A stretch of DNA of 64,000 nucleotides from Allocoleopsis franciscana PCC 7113 (GCF_000317515.1 NC_019738.1:6784001-6848000); one strand, 5' to 3'; positions 1 to 9,529 are shown, counted from the first letter of the stretch. Notes: a model not told the origin generated them from the sequence alone. Numbers and translations: made by a program.

Positions 1-229
1 TCCAGTGGAGCTTTAGCAATAGCGTTAGCACTGGCAGAGCTTGTCTTCGTTATGATCTCCGGGTAGCGCGTAGCGTTCCCTAAGGAAGGGGAAGGAGAGT
101 ACCGGAGGACTCCGAGTTCCCCAATCCTCAGAAGTCACGCCATACGATTCAGACTGCAACTTGGTGTTAATCGCCTTTATGAGTAAAGACAAAATTCTTT
201 ACATTGATTCTAAACCAACACGAGCCAGA

Positions 230-589
230 ATGTTGCCACTATTACATTTTCAACAGTATCAGGCGTTTCAACAGGCTTTGGAGCAACTGCTCCAGACGAT
301 TACGCTTGCCGATGGGCAGGAAGCTGGACTCCGAGAGGGTTACCAAAACGTTCAACTACTGTTTAAACGTCAAATATCGGCGCTGAGTGCAGAGGACTTT
401 GCACCCGAACATGCACCTCGATGGCAATCGCTTCAGACGGAAATTTACAAACAAATGCGGCTATTGGAGACCGATATGATGTTATTGCAGGCATCGCGCA
501 GTTCTGCAACATCCCAGCGTCGGGTTTTGAGCGTGCGCGATCGCCTCAATACCCTGATTCAATATTGCGAAGCGTTGCTTCAACTCTAA
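230..589 (+). CDS. patD: PatD-like heterocyst frequency control family protein
   Basis: A small, all-helical soluble protein of about 119 residues with no membrane segment or signal peptide. The tail (MRLLETDMMLLQASR, then RDRLNTLIQYCEALLQ) and the early YQAFQQALEQL helix match my memory of the cyanobacterial PatD family. In heterocyst formers PatD limits heterocyst number, and it also occurs in non-heterocystous strains. I chose the ATG at 230 because remembered family members begin a few residues before the YQ helix. The frame is open upstream, with possible starts at 161 and 179, and no clear ribosome binding site decides. The name is a recognition from memory, so function here is inferred. 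Confidence 0.55.
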   Translation: MLPLLHFQQYQAFQQALEQLLQTITLADGQEAGLREGYQNVQLLFKRQISALSAEDFAPEHAPRWQSLQTEIYKQMRLLETDMMLLQASRSSATSQRRVLSVRDRLNTLIQYCEALLQL

Positions 590-803
590 CACGGCCTAGT
601 TTAACTTAGGGGAGGGGAGAGCAATCGATATTTTTTTGCAGACAAGAGGGGGATTCTGCCAGATTTTGCTAAATCCCTACTTGATACAGCAGATTGCAGG
701 TAAATAGAGTACATCTGTAGGGGCGAAGCATTGGGATAGGCACTCTCGCACATTCTCCAGTAGATTGAAAAGGGAAAGTAGACATTTTGAGGAAGAAAAA
801 CCC

Positions 804-1388
804 GTGCAGTGTCCGAAATGCAAGAAGGTAATGCTATTGGACGGTGTTCTGAGCGAAAATTTGGCTGTCAAGTACTGCCAGGAGTGCAAAGGCACCTGGA
901 TTCCCGCCAAGGAGTACGAAGCTTGGCAGACGGATCAAATTGGAAAGCCACAATCCGAGGTGCCCTCTGGAACGCTCAATGTGGATTTTGTTCTGTCTCC
1001 TTTCGATACGAAAGCTGCTTTGTGTCCAGAGTGTCAGCGCTATCTCTCTCGCGCTAAGGTTAACCTCAAGACGCCGTTTTATGTAGAGCGGTGTATGCAG
1101 TGTCGGGGGATTTGGTGCGATTACGGCGAGTGGGAGGTTCTGGAGCAACTCGGCTTGCATACAACCATTGAGCAGTTATTTTCTAATGAATGGCAGTCAC
1201 GATCGCGAGAGCGGCAATTCTTTGATCAAGAGCGTCAAGCCACTATCGACAAGCTGGGGAGTGAATTAGCAGCCAGTGTGTTTGAACTCGCTGACGCCTT
1301 AGCCCAGCATCCTAACGGAGATTTTGGCGTTGCCTATTTGATGCGGCGAGTCACGGCTAACCGTCAACCTCCCAATGCGAAAACGTAA
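804..1388 (+). CDS. TFIIB-type zinc-ribbon protein
   Basis: This protein of 194 residues carries two CxxC...CxxC zinc ribbons. The first is CPKC plus CQEC near the start and the second is CPEC plus CMQC about 80 residues in, each followed by a G-x-W motif. This is the zf-TFIIB family arrangement. The C-terminal third is charged and probably helical. The frame opens at a TTG at 765, but the GTG at 804 gives the usual MQCPKC-type N terminus and has a GAGGAAG ribosome binding site just upstream, so I prefer it. The family binds zinc; its cellular role is not established and I do not infer one. Confidence 0.7.
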   Translation: MQCPKCKKVMLLDGVLSENLAVKYCQECKGTWIPAKEYEAWQTDQIGKPQSEVPSGTLNVDFVLSPFDTKAALCPECQRYLSRAKVNLKTPFYVERCMQCRGIWCDYGEWEVLEQLGLHTTIEQLFSNEWQSRSRERQFFDQERQATIDKLGSELAASVFELADALAQHPNGDFGVAYLMRRVTANRQPPNAKT

Positions 1389-1424
1389 CCGTAGGGGAAT
1401 GGGTCAAAACGTTGAAGGTTAAAT

Positions 1425-3167
1425 ATGAGTGAAGCCCTGTTTTGTGTAGAAAATTTACGGGTTGCTTATCCCAACAGCCGTTCGGTGACGATGAGTCGCT
1501 GGGCAGTCGATGATGTCTCTTTTACCTTGAATGCTGGGGAACGCCTGGGATTAGTGGGAGAATCGGGTTGTGGCAAGTCAACATTAGGACGGGCGGCAAT
1601 GCGGTTACTACCCACCTCCACCCAAATTGAGGGACGGGTGAGGTTTGCAGGGCAGTCGGTTTTTGATTTGACACCCAAACAATTGCGTCAGTTTCGCGGG
1701 GAAGCCGTGGCGTTGGTGTTTCAAGACCCCATGACTAGACTTGACCCCCTGATGACAATTGGGGAACACTGCATTGAAACATTGATGGCACACCAACCGC
1801 AGTTGAATCGAAGCCAATGCAAGGCAAGGGCGCTGGAAACATTGGATGCGGTGAAAATTCCCGCTAACCGTTGGTCGCAGTATCCCCATGAGTTTAGTGG
1901 CGGAATGCGGCAACGGGTGGCGATCGCACTGGCCCTTTTACTCAATCCCAAGCTGATTGTGGCAGATGAACCAACCACATCCCTAGATGTCACGGTTTCC
2001 GCGCAGATTTTGCAAGAATTAACGCGACTGTGCCAGGAACGAGAGATGGCGCTGTTACTGATTTCTCACGACTTGGCAATGGTGGGGGAATATTGCGATC
2101 GCATTGCGGTCATGTATAACGGACGCATGGTGGAAAGTGGCGCAGTGAAAACTATATTCCGCCATCCTGAGCATGAGTATACGCGATCGCTCCTACAAGC
2201 CGCGCTACATATTCAAGCCGTCGATGATGAGGAGACTCAGGAGGAGGATATAGGAACAAGGGAAGATGAAGAAAACCTTCAATTCCCCATCGATTCCCTC
2301 TTACCTTCCCGGCAAAAGGAAGGTCATCCAAAATCTCAAATCGACCATCCTCTACTACAGATTAAAAATTTAAAGCAATATTACACTTTAGAAAGCAATA
2401 TTATCGAACAACTGCTTTCCAAAGAGAAGGGAAATCGTGTGATCAAAGCCGTCGATAATGTCAGCTTTGACCTCTATCCCGGTGAAATTTTCGGCTTGGT
2501 AGGAGAATCAGGCTGTGGCAAAAGTACTCTCTCCCGTACCATTTTGCAGTTAATTCGCCCAACTGAAGGCAGCGTTGAATTTATGGGACAGAATTTAGCC
2601 CAATTGGATCGCCAATCCTTAAGGGCTATTCGCCGTCAAATTCAAATGGTATTTCAAGACCCCCATGCTTGTCTTAATCCTTTGATGACAGTGGGGCAAA
2701 GTATTGCCGATCCCTTATTCATTCATCAACTGGCAACCCCCACAGAGGCGAAAAATCAAGTCAGACAAATGCTGGAACGAGTTGGGTTAACCCCTGTAGA
2801 GGAGTACTCAAATCGCTATCCGGCGGATTTATCGGGGGGACAACAGCAACGAGTGGCGATCGCTCGTGCCTTAATTACTCGCCCCAGTCTGTTAATCTGT
2901 GATGAACCGGTGAGTATGTTGGATGCGAGTGTGCAATCTCAGGTACTGGAGTTGATGCTGGAGTTGAAGCAAGAATTTAACCTCACCTATTTATTCATTA
3001 CTCATGACCTTTGGTTAGCGAGATTTTTGTGCGATCGCATTGCTGTGATGAATAGTGGTCAAATTGTGGAAATTGGCCCCACCGGGAAACTGTTCACGAA
3101 CCCCCAGCACCCCTATACCCAGACGCTGTTACAATCGGCTCCCCTCTTGGCAACACAGCAACTCTAA
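1425..3167 (+). CDS. Fused double ATPase of a peptide/nickel-type ABC transporter
   Basis: Two complete ABC ATPase domains lie in one chain of 580 residues, the DppD-DppF (OppD-OppF) fusion type. Domain 1 has Walker A GESGCGKS (residues 45-52), the signature [12 protein letters not shown] and Walker [13 protein letters not shown]. Domain 2 has Walker A near residue 360, the signature [14 protein letters not shown] and Walker [13 protein letters not shown]. Each domain ends with the oligopeptide-type tail ([29 protein letters not shown]). The protein should power uptake of di/oligopeptides or a similar solute. A matching DppB-type permease lies 4 kb downstream at 7101, but no binding protein or second permease is in the window, so the substrate is unknown. 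Confidence 0.9.
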   Translation: MSEALFCVENLRVAYPNSRSVTMSRWAVDDVSFTLNAGERLGLVGESGCGKSTLGRAAMRLLPTSTQIEGRVRFAGQSVFDLTPKQLRQFRGEAVALVFQDPMTRLDPLMTIGEHCIETLMAHQPQLNRSQCKARALETLDAVKIPANRWSQYPHEFSGGMRQRVAIALALLLNPKLIVADEPTTSLDVTVSAQILQELTRLCQEREMALLLISHDLAMVGEYCDRIAVMYNGRMVESGAVKTIFRHPEHEYTRSLLQAALHIQAVDDEETQEEDIGTREDEENLQFPIDSLLPSRQKEGHPKSQIDHPLLQIKNLKQYYTLESNIIEQLLSKEKGNRVIKAVDNVSFDLYPGEIFGLVGESGCGKSTLSRTILQLIRPTEGSVEFMGQNLAQLDRQSLRAIRRQIQMVFQDPHACLNPLMTVGQSIADPLFIHQLATPTEAKNQVRQMLERVGLTPVEEYSNRYPADLSGGQQQRVAIARALITRPSLLICDEPVSMLDASVQSQVLELMLELKQEFNLTYLFITHDLWLARFLCDRIAVMNSGQIVEIGPTGKLFTNPQHPYTQTLLQSAPLLATQQL

Positions 3168-3172
3168 CTTGG

Positions 3173-3220
3173 GTAATTGGTAATGGGTAATTTGTAATTG
3201 GTAATGGGTAATTTGTAATT
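3173..3220. repeat. 21-bp tandem repeat, about 2.3 copies
   Basis: The unit GTAATTGGTAATGGGTAATTT occurs twice back to back, followed by a partial third copy, between the convergent ends of the ABC ATPase and exbD genes. The unit is three times seven bases and built from GTAATTG/GTAATGG heptamers, like the short tandemly repeated repetitive sequences of cyanobacteria. Confidence 0.8.
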
Positions 3221-3245
3221 CAGGGTTATTTCTGCGAGGCGGCAC

Positions 3246-3650
3246 TTAGGGACTTTGGGCGGCGATCGCTAATTTAACTCCCTGAATTCGACGCAAGTGA
3301 TCCATCACCCTCACCACCAAACCGTGAGGAACTCTGGCATCTGCATTAATAATGACTAAAGATTGTGAGGCCGAGCCAACTTGCGAACGTACAGCGCCTT
3401 CCAATGCATCTAGCGCGAGCGGCTTACGATTCAGGGCAATTGCGCCATTCGCCTGAATCGTGACATTCATTTGAGCCATACGCTGAGTTTCGGCTGTTGT
3501 GGCGGTTGGTAAATTGACCGGCAGTCCTTGCGAACGGGTTAAATAAAGCGACGAAATGATAAAAAAAGCCAGAATGCAGAAGAGAACATCAATCATCGAC
3601 ACGAGGTTGATCAAAAAAGGAGTCTCTTCTGACTCATCGGTAAGACGCAT
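3246..3650 (-). CDS. exbD: ExbD/TolR-type biopolymer transport protein
   Basis: This protein of 134 residues has a short charged N terminus, one membrane helix (about residues 14-36) containing the conserved aspartate in MIDVLFCILAFF, and a periplasmic domain ending in a VMDHLRRIQGVKLAIA helix typical of ExbD/TolR. In known systems the aspartate sits in the proton path of ExbB-ExbD (TolQ-TolR), which couples proton flow to TonB or TolA. No exbB lies in the window. The next gene upstream on the same strand, about 100 bp away, is the DUF4335 gene, whose architecture resembles TonB/TolA. Confidence 0.85.
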   Translation of the reverse strand: MRLTDESEETPFLINLVSMIDVLFCILAFFIISSLYLTRSQGLPVNLPTATTAETQRMAQMNVTIQANGAIALNRKPLALDALEGAVRSQVGSASQSLVIINADARVPHGLVVRVMDHLRRIQGVKLAIAAQSP

Positions 3651-3751
3651 AACATCGTGCTCCTTAATGATTCGATCCCTTGAGCATCCCTACCCCTCAA
3701 AGGGCTGAGGAGAAAGTTGAGAAAATCTCCCTCCCTTCTCCCCCTCCTCAT

Positions 3752-5200
3752 CTAATAGGGGCTAACTTCTAGAACCCCATTCGGCTTAAATACAACCCGA
3801 AACTGAGCGCGGGGTTTTTGCTCTAACGTCTGTACGCTGTCCAATCCAGCCGCCTCTGGCTTGATTAATTTCTCAAGAGGAGTTTGATCGACGTAATCTG
3901 AGGCCGGCTGATTCTTTTCCTCATAGTCGCCAATGGCACCCTCTTCGGTGACAGCGACCCGATAAACTAAATCCTTGGGAAACTTCGGAGTTTCAGTCCA
4001 GCTTTCGCGAATTTGTTTGTAGAGTTGCTCCTGCAAACGGCTCACCGAGGCCGAATCAGTAATTTGTGGCCCTAAGGAAGGTTTACCCGAATAGCCACGC
4101 CAAGGACTGATTTCTAGAGAACCTTTTCTGGTTCTGTTAAACACAACTCGGAACTGAGCAATGGGTTCGTTATTGGGAATACTGCCTGTAGCGGGTATGT
4201 AAAGCAAGTCAACTAGGGGCGTTTGCTTCGCCGCCTCAGCCGGGGTTGACCCGACGGGCTGATAGCCGATAATGGAGCCATCTCTAGCCACACTCACCCG
4301 ATATTGCAAATTCTGAGCCGCCTCTCCGCGGTCTTGCCAATTAGCATCAACTTTCCTGTAAAGCCGTCGTTGCAAAAAGCGTAGCTTTGTTGCATCGGTA
4401 ATCTCTGGATTGGAAGACAGAAGCTTCTCTAAATCAGACGCCGAGGGAGGTGTGGGTTTGGCTGTTGCGGTTGGCGACGCAGAGCCAGTGGCAGAAGGAG
4501 AGGGAGAGCCTCCTGGGCTAGGAGAAGCCGTATTAGTAGCGTTAGGCTGAGAGGTTGGGGGTTTGGGTTCGCGAGGAATAGGAACCAGGAAAAATGCGAT
4601 CGCAGATAGCGCTAAACCCGTCATTCCCAATGCGGCTGGGGCGGCTCGCTTCGCTATGGGTTCGTCTGCTTTGCGATGACGCTTGGATACTGGCTCTAAC
4701 GACACCTTGAGGTCGGGTAGCGTTCGCCCATCCGCTAAAAACTGATCGATGGCTTCAACCAAGTCAAATAGCTGTACCGTCGTCAGCGTGAGCTGACCCG
4801 CTATCCCTTGAGCCATGCCTGCAAACGGTGAGGGTGGCATCCCTCCCCCAGAGTGAGCTGGGATCGCCTCAGCCGTAGCAAAAAGGATTAACCGATGCAA
4901 ATTTTTGTCCGGCAATTTCTGGAATTGCACCAGTTCAGGCTTATCCCCATGCAGTTTTGGGTGATGAACCTGACTTAAAAACTCCTGAGCATAGTGACTC
5001 ACAGAGCGCACTAAGCTTTCAAAAAAGTCACGTCCGCCTTTGAGGGATTGCTCTGCTCCAGAGAAATAGCATTCAGCATTGACCAAGATGGTCATCAAAG
5101 GGCGGGAATCGATTAGACCCCCACCGGTGGGGGGATTGTCGCTCAAACCTTCTAGAACGAGCGTGCAATTTGGCAAACTGTACTGGCGTCGAATGGTCAT
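3752..5200 (-). CDS. DUF4335 protein, membrane-anchored with duplicated C-terminal domain
   Basis: This cyanobacterial protein has 482 residues. An N-terminal cytoplasmic DUF4335 region (about 1-170) is followed by a single membrane helix (about 189-208), a Pro/Ser/Thr-rich linker (about 209-255) and two repeated C-terminal domains (about 266-368 and 383-482). Each repeat runs LY...W, L.YRV.V...G.I..Y, TPL..L and ends FRVVF...G.LE.SP. Its start overlaps the end of the DUF3038 gene by four bases (ATGA), so the two are translationally coupled. Function is unknown. The helix, linker and C-terminal domain order next to exbD suggests, as inference, a TonB/TolA-like envelope-spanning part. Confidence 0.85.
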   Translation of the reverse strand: MTIRRQYSLPNCTLVLEGLSDNPPTGGGLIDSRPLMTILVNAECYFSGAEQSLKGGRDFFESLVRSVSHYAQEFLSQVHHPKLHGDKPELVQFQKLPDKNLHRLILFATAEAIPAHSGGGMPPSPFAGMAQGIAGQLTLTTVQLFDLVEAIDQFLADGRTLPDLKVSLEPVSKRHRKADEPIAKRAAPAALGMTGLALSAIAFFLVPIPREPKPPTSQPNATNTASPSPGGSPSPSATGSASPTATAKPTPPSASDLEKLLSSNPEITDATKLRFLQRRLYRKVDANWQDRGEAAQNLQYRVSVARDGSIIGYQPVGSTPAEAAKQTPLVDLLYIPATGSIPNNEPIAQFRVVFNRTRKGSLEISPWRGYSGKPSLGPQITDSASVSRLQEQLYKQIRESWTETPKFPKDLVYRVAVTEEGAIGDYEEKNQPASDYVDQTPLEKLIKPEAAGLDSVQTLEQKPRAQFRVVFKPNGVLEVSPY

Positions 5201-5823
5201 GCTACTTCTCCATCAAAGAGGCTGGACCAAAATCGCTGCATTCCTGAGGTTCCTGTACAGAACAGTAGCTGGCTCAACAGCGAAATCGCCAGCTCATTCA
5301 ACTTTTCATCCGAACTGTAGGCTGCTACTTTCGCCCGTCGTGGATTCATCCGACTCCGAAAATGTGCCCTGAATCTCTCTAAATATTCAGATAAGCGAAA
5401 ATGGTTTTCCAGAGGCACCTGTTTCTCATGGAGTTGTTGATACGCCAAAAGCAACTGCCGAATCAACACCGTGAGTCTTCGTGCTAGATGAGAAGCAATG
5501 ATCACTAAAGCTTTGGCTTCCTCTAGGGTAAGGGGACGGCGAGTATAGGAGCGGCGCAAGGGATTGCTAGAGCGCATACGCCAGAGGGCAACTCGATTTT
5601 TAACCACGTTCTGAAGTTCAAGTTCCTTCGCCGCCAATAGCATGGCTTCAGAACCTCCCAGTTCCAGAGCTTCAATGGCAAGTAGAATGAGGTCAATCTG
5701 CTGCCGAGTTCTTGGCGGGCACCCTCGCTCTGAGATCAGGGGGTCGGGTAAATTATCTAAAATTAGGGATCTCGTCTGGTCCTGGGGACTATTGGTCGGC
5801 ATTACGCTCACAGAAAGATTCAT
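5197..5823 (-). CDS. DUF3038 protein
   Basis: A mostly helical, arginine-rich protein of about 208 residues matching the cyanobacterial DUF3038 family, which is typically found next to DUF4335. The core runs from LPDPLISERGCPPRTRQQID through long helices around RLTVLIRQLLLAYQ and LSEYLERFRAHFR. I see no membrane segment. The ATG at 5823 is preferred over an upstream TTG at 5835; another ATG lies at 5802. The stop overlaps the DUF4335 start (ATGA). No function is established. Conserved pairing implies that the two products act together. Confidence 0.8.
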   Translation of the reverse strand: MNLSVSVMPTNSPQDQTRSLILDNLPDPLISERGCPPRTRQQIDLILLAIEALELGGSEAMLLAAKELELQNVVKNRVALWRMRSSNPLRRSYTRRPLTLEEAKALVIIASHLARRLTVLIRQLLLAYQQLHEKQVPLENHFRLSEYLERFRAHFRSRMNPRRAKVAAYSSDEKLNELAISLLSQLLFCTGTSGMQRFWSSLFDGEVA

Positions 5824-5835
5824 TCCAACTAGCAA

Positions 5836-6453
5836 TTGAGGGTAAAGGGGTTTTGGTCAAAGTGATGTCAACTAAAGGCTGAAGGATTAAAGCGAAAGGC
5901 TGAAGCCTTACCGGGTCACCCACTCTTGGAGGTTAGTGTAGTGACATAAAGTGCGGCATGAACCTTCTTTGTTAATAAGAGCTTGCCTGAAGTTAGGCAA
6001 TGCGTCTACCAGAAATTCATACTTCATACTTCTTTAGTCAATCGGGACGGCAGCTTGTATAATAGCTGACTTCTAAGGTTGGCATTTGTGCCCAGAGTTT
6101 GGTTTTGCTCTACTTAGAGCAATCATTCTCCTCTTTGAGGCTATCACTTAACGCCAGATTGGCTGGGGTTAGGGTCAGACCCAGAGGAACCACCCGAAAA
6201 AGGGATTTCGGACTTCAGCGACATCTACTTCTTATCTTCAATGGGTTTACCTGAATATCTGAATAATAAAAATATTTGTGTGCACTCTCCAGTCACACCT
6301 TCGAGCTTAAGTGTTAGCAATTATCAAAAACGTCCAGCCTTCTATTGTAGGATGCGAGCAAGGGGCATCTGGCAAGTCCTATCTTAGAGCTCTGTGCTGC
6401 CATCATGCCATAGGTGCCGAGTCAAACTACCAATCAAGTGAGTTTACCTGTCG
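5836..6453. other. Intergenic region before apt, no gene seen
   Basis: This 618-bp stretch lies between divergent genes (DUF3038 leftward, apt rightward), so it should contain both promoters. I see no convincing open frame, tRNA or known RNA motif. AT-rich patches occur around 6260-6275. A short leader RNA cannot be excluded. Confidence 0.5.
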
Positions 6454-6972
6454 ATGGATTTAAAGTCTCTGATTCGCGATATCCCGGACTTTCCCAAACC
6501 TGGAATTTTATTCCGGGATATCACCACTCTACTCCGCAACCCAGAGGGACTGCGCTACACAATCGATACGCTGACCCAAAAATGCAAGGAGGTAGGGCTT
6601 GCGGCTGATTATGTGGTAGGAATGGAATCTCGTGGCTTTATTTTCGGACCGCCACTGGCTTACCACCTCAACGCGGGCTTTATTCCTGTGCGAAAACCGG
6701 GTAAGCTCCCGGCGGCTGTACATACTGTTGAGTATGAACTAGAGTATGGCTTCGATCAGTTAGAAGTTCATCAAGATGCCATTCACCCCGGCAGTCGGGT
6801 TTTGATTGTCGATGATTTGATTGCTACAGGTGGAACTGCCGGGGCTACCGCCAAGCTACTTCAGCAGATTGGCTGCGAATTGGTTGGCTTCGCGTTTATC
6901 ATCGAGCTACGGGATTTGGGTGGGCGTCAGCAACTCCCCGATGTACCTGTAGTAACGTTGATTGAATATTAG
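6454..6972 (+). CDS. apt: Adenine phosphoribosyltransferase
   Basis: Apt salvages adenine, making AMP from adenine and PRPP in the cytoplasm. The chain of 172 residues is the usual family length. It begins [20 protein letters not shown], continues with the FRDITTLL segment, and has the PRPP-binding loop [16 protein letters not shown] near residues 112-127. The conserved [10 protein letters not shown] and the RKPGKLP hood segment are present. No catalytic position looks lost. The gene appears monocistronic; a long imperfect inverted repeat follows it. Confidence 0.95.
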   Translation: MDLKSLIRDIPDFPKPGILFRDITTLLRNPEGLRYTIDTLTQKCKEVGLAADYVVGMESRGFIFGPPLAYHLNAGFIPVRKPGKLPAAVHTVEYELEYGFDQLEVHQDAIHPGSRVLIVDDLIATGGTAGATAKLLQQIGCELVGFAFIIELRDLGGRQQLPDVPVVTLIEY

Positions 6973-6981
6973 TAGACGAGG

Positions 6982-7070
6982 TGAAGGTTGCAGGTTGAAA
7001 CTTAGAAGATGTAAATCGATCAACCCGCTTTTCTGGCTTTCCTGATCAACGTTCAACCTGCCAACCTTCA
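6982..7070. repeat. Long inverted repeat between apt and the permease gene
   Basis: The left arm TGAAGGTTGCAGGTTGAA (6982-6999) pairs with a right arm at 7052-7070 that is its reverse complement apart from one extra base. The spacer is 52 nt. There is no T-run, so it is not a standard intrinsic terminator. The arms are built of GGTTGAA-type heptamers seen elsewhere in cyanobacterial intergenic DNA. Confidence 0.7.
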
Positions 7071-7100
7071 ACTCCAAGTGACAACAGGGATAGGTGTTCG

Positions 7101-8165
7101 ATGACTTCTTCTTCGAGGGATTCTTCAGTTTCTAATCGATTGGCAGCGGCTTGGAGTCAGTTGCAAATCATCGTTACCAGTGAGACGTTTCTCTATGTGG
7201 TGAAACGGCTGTTACAGGCGGCTTTGACCTTGCTTTTAGCCTCTGCCCTGTGTTTTGCGATTATTCAGTTAGCACCTGGGGATTTTTTAGACCGATTTCG
7301 AGATAATCCGAAAATTTCCCAAGAAACAATTGATGCGTACCAAAAGCAATTTGGCTTGGATCAGCCCCCGATTGTGCAGTATTGGCGGTGGTTATGGGGA
7401 GTGGTTACCCGCCTGGACTTTGGCATGAGTTTTGCCTATTTTCGACCTGTTTCGTCTTTATTGTGGGAACGGGTACCCGCCACGTTACTGATGGCTTTCG
7501 CCTCAATTGTTGCGACATGGGCGATCGCAATTCCCCTGGGTATTATTGCCGCCGTCCACCAAAACCGAGCTTTTGATCGATTTCTACAAGTCATTAGTTA
7601 CACAGGCCAAGGCTTTCCCAGCTTTATCACCGCGCTGGTGCTGCTGATTTTTGCACAATATACAACTCCCTTATTCCCTGTGGGAGGCATGACCAGCATC
7701 GATCATGCAGATTTTTCCGCCATTGGCAAAGTTTTGGATATCGCTTGGCACCTGATTTTACCTACCATTGCCCTCTCCATCACCAGCTTTGCTGGTCTAC
7801 AGCGCATTACCAGAGGTGAAATGCTCGATGTTCTGCGCCAAGACTACATTCAAACGGCTCGTGCTAAGGGACTCCCAGAAAATCGAGTCATCTATGTCCA
7901 CGCCCTCCGCAATGCGATCAATCCCTTAATTACGTTACTAGGATTTGAGTTTGCCAGCTTATTAAGCGGTGCCTTTATTGCGGAATATTTCTTCAATTGG
8001 CCCGGTTTAGGCCGTTTAATTTTGCAGGCGGTGAAAGATTTAGACCTCTATTTGGTCATGGCTAGCTTAATGATTGGGGCTGTGATGCTGATTGTCGGAA
8101 ACTTGTTAGCTGACTTATTACTAAAAGCGGTAGACCCCCGGATTCGTTTGGAAGATCTCAAATAA
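7101..8165 (+). CDS. DppB/OppB-type ABC transporter permease
   Basis: This inner membrane permease has 354 residues: an N-terminal extension of about 35 residues, a first membrane helix (LLQAALTLLLASALCFAII), the APGDF and DNPxxxxETIDAYQKQFGLDQP segment typical of DppB, and a BPD_transp_1 domain. The EAA-type coupling loop reads ARAKGLPENRVIYVHALRNA. The protein would form the channel with a second DppC-type permease that is not in the window. The fused ATPase gene at 1425 is the natural partner but is separated by about 4 kb. Confidence 0.9.
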   Translation: MTSSSRDSSVSNRLAAAWSQLQIIVTSETFLYVVKRLLQAALTLLLASALCFAIIQLAPGDFLDRFRDNPKISQETIDAYQKQFGLDQPPIVQYWRWLWGVVTRLDFGMSFAYFRPVSSLLWERVPATLLMAFASIVATWAIAIPLGIIAAVHQNRAFDRFLQVISYTGQGFPSFITALVLLIFAQYTTPLFPVGGMTSIDHADFSAIGKVLDIAWHLILPTIALSITSFAGLQRITRGEMLDVLRQDYIQTARAKGLPENRVIYVHALRNAINPLITLLGFEFASLLSGAFIAEYFFNWPGLGRLILQAVKDLDLYLVMASLMIGAVMLIVGNLLADLLLKAVDPRIRLEDLK

Positions 8166-8291
8166 AGGATCAAGTGTGAAGTATGTAAAGATGAAGTTGT
8201 TCAAATTTTAGAAATAGATATTCTGTGACAACGATAAACCGATACCTCCTCTTTTTTATCCTTTATTTTTTAACACTTCAGACTGTTTGCG

Positions 8292-8582
8292 ATGTTCTCC
8301 GATATCTATTACCTGATTCTTTCCAGAGCTGACGGTCGCTATCTAATCGCCAAACCGAATACGGGTGGACAAGGTACAGATGCTGGTTACCTGTTAATGT
8401 TTCGCGAACACTATGATGCCCTCAGCTATCTTAATACTCATGGTGTTGATGTGGCTAACCGCTTTACTGTAGAGTCAGCCACGGGCACTCAAATTAACAA
8501 CTTGCTCAAACGTTGGGGATATTCCGGTGTCGGAATTGTTCAAGACCCATTAGTCCCACAAATCGAGTTTTTTAGACAGTAA
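8292..8582 (+). CDS. Small conserved-looking hypothetical protein
   Basis: A compact soluble protein of 96 residues beginning MFSDIYYLILSRADGRYLIA, which reads like a beta-hairpin start, followed by helix-strand alternation and ending in an IEFFRQ strand. There is no signal peptide, membrane helix or cysteine. I do not recognise the family. It follows the permease in the same direction after 126 bp. The regular hydrophobic pattern and codon use resemble a real gene rather than a chance frame. Confidence 0.65.
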   Translation: MFSDIYYLILSRADGRYLIAKPNTGGQGTDAGYLLMFREHYDALSYLNTHGVDVANRFTVESATGTQINNLLKRWGYSGVGIVQDPLVPQIEFFRQ

Positions 8583-8983
8583 TAGTTTCTATGAACTCTC
8601 CACTGCTTTCAGCTTAAGGGGATTTCTCACTCGCGAGGTTAAGGGCTGATGCTGGAAAACTGGCAGCCCAGATTAGGGAAGTATTAGTACTCCTGTATCC
8701 TGTATGGGATGGGGAGGCTTGCCCAGCGATCGCCTGAGGCAGAAACAACATAATACAAAATGGCATAAATAACCAATAAAACAGCATTAAGTTTTGCAAA
8801 GCTGTTGTTAAATCTGCCTAGATGTATATCAACTAATCTGCCTAGCTATAGATGAGCTAAGTAGATTATTTTGCTTACTATACATAAGTAGTAGTTTGAT
8901 CTTTTGATATTCTGAACAGGTCAGCCACTTATACACCTATAATTTAATTGTCGAAATTGTTCAAAAAAAATTTGGAGGAGCTT
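8583..8983. other. Intergenic region with a short direct repeat
   Basis: About 400 bp without a supported gene. An 11-bp motif AATCTGCCTAG occurs twice, near 8812 and 8838. A 61-codon frame on the minus strand (8614-8799) starts with a hydrophobic stretch but has no family signal. The promoter of the next gene must lie in the AT-rich part after 8850. Confidence 0.45.
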
Positions 8984-9382
8984 ATGACATCTATCCGCTT
9001 AACCCTTTCGGCTTTATGGCGTTCTCTGAGCATTGCTGTGGCAGCTTTTGCTTGCGCTTTAATTCTGTTTTCTAATGTAACGCCTGCTTACAGTCTACCT
9101 AATCCCTTTGCTCAAGATAAACCTACACAGGCCGCTGACCCGACAAGCGGTGAAGACCAGCTTTTAGGGATTGAAGAGGGAGCGCAAAAGACCGCTATTC
9201 GACAAGGTGATCAAGACCTGCTTTCGGGCGAAAAAGTTACGCAAAAATCCAATGAGGGTGGTATTAACGAAGTTCAGGGAGCTGCTGACATCGATAAGAT
9301 GAAGAACCCAGGAAATACACGAGCGGAATCAGTTGAAGAAATTATCGGTGAGCGCTTAGAAGAAGTGACAGGTCAAAAATAA
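8984..9382 (+). CDS. Small exported protein, low-temperature-induced-like
   Basis: A protein of 132 residues with a clear signal peptide (about residues 1-39, ending TPAYS). The mature part is hydrophilic, with segments such as GGINEVQGAADIDKMKNPG and SVEEIIGERLEEVTG. These resemble cyanobacterial proteins annotated as low temperature-induced, whose role is not settled. I start at the ATG at 8984 because GGAGGAG lies 4 to 10 bases upstream; the frame is open from 8948. A strong terminator follows at 9498. A second small exported hydrophilic protein is at 25711. Confidence 0.65.
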   Translation: MTSIRLTLSALWRSLSIAVAAFACALILFSNVTPAYSLPNPFAQDKPTQAADPTSGEDQLLGIEEGAQKTAIRQGDQDLLSGEKVTQKSNEGGINEVQGAADIDKMKNPGNTRAESVEEIIGERLEEVTGQK

Positions 9383-9497
9383 AAAAAATAACCTGATCAA
9401 GGCTTCTCTGGAAAAATCACAACTCTTTACACTGGGAATGGGTTTAGGACTTAGCGTGCTAACTCAGAAGGCTTTTGAGTTAATTTTTCTAGAGGCT

Positions 9498-9529
9498 AAA
9501 AAGGGCAGATGTGGAAGTTTGCCCTTTTT
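9498..9529 (+). terminator. Intrinsic terminator
   Basis: Arms AAAAAGGGCA and TGCCCTTTTT flank an 11- to 12-nt loop, followed by TTGTTTTT. It suits the upstream plus-strand small exported protein gene. Confidence 0.8.

Noticed and set aside
6414-6608. A 64-codon frame overlapping the start of apt
   Set aside because: It is a shifted-frame shadow of apt.
8614-8799. A 61-codon minus-strand frame with a hydrophobic start resembling a signal peptide
   Set aside because: No ribosome site, no family, and the rest of the sequence is low in coding character. Not excluded, but unsupported.
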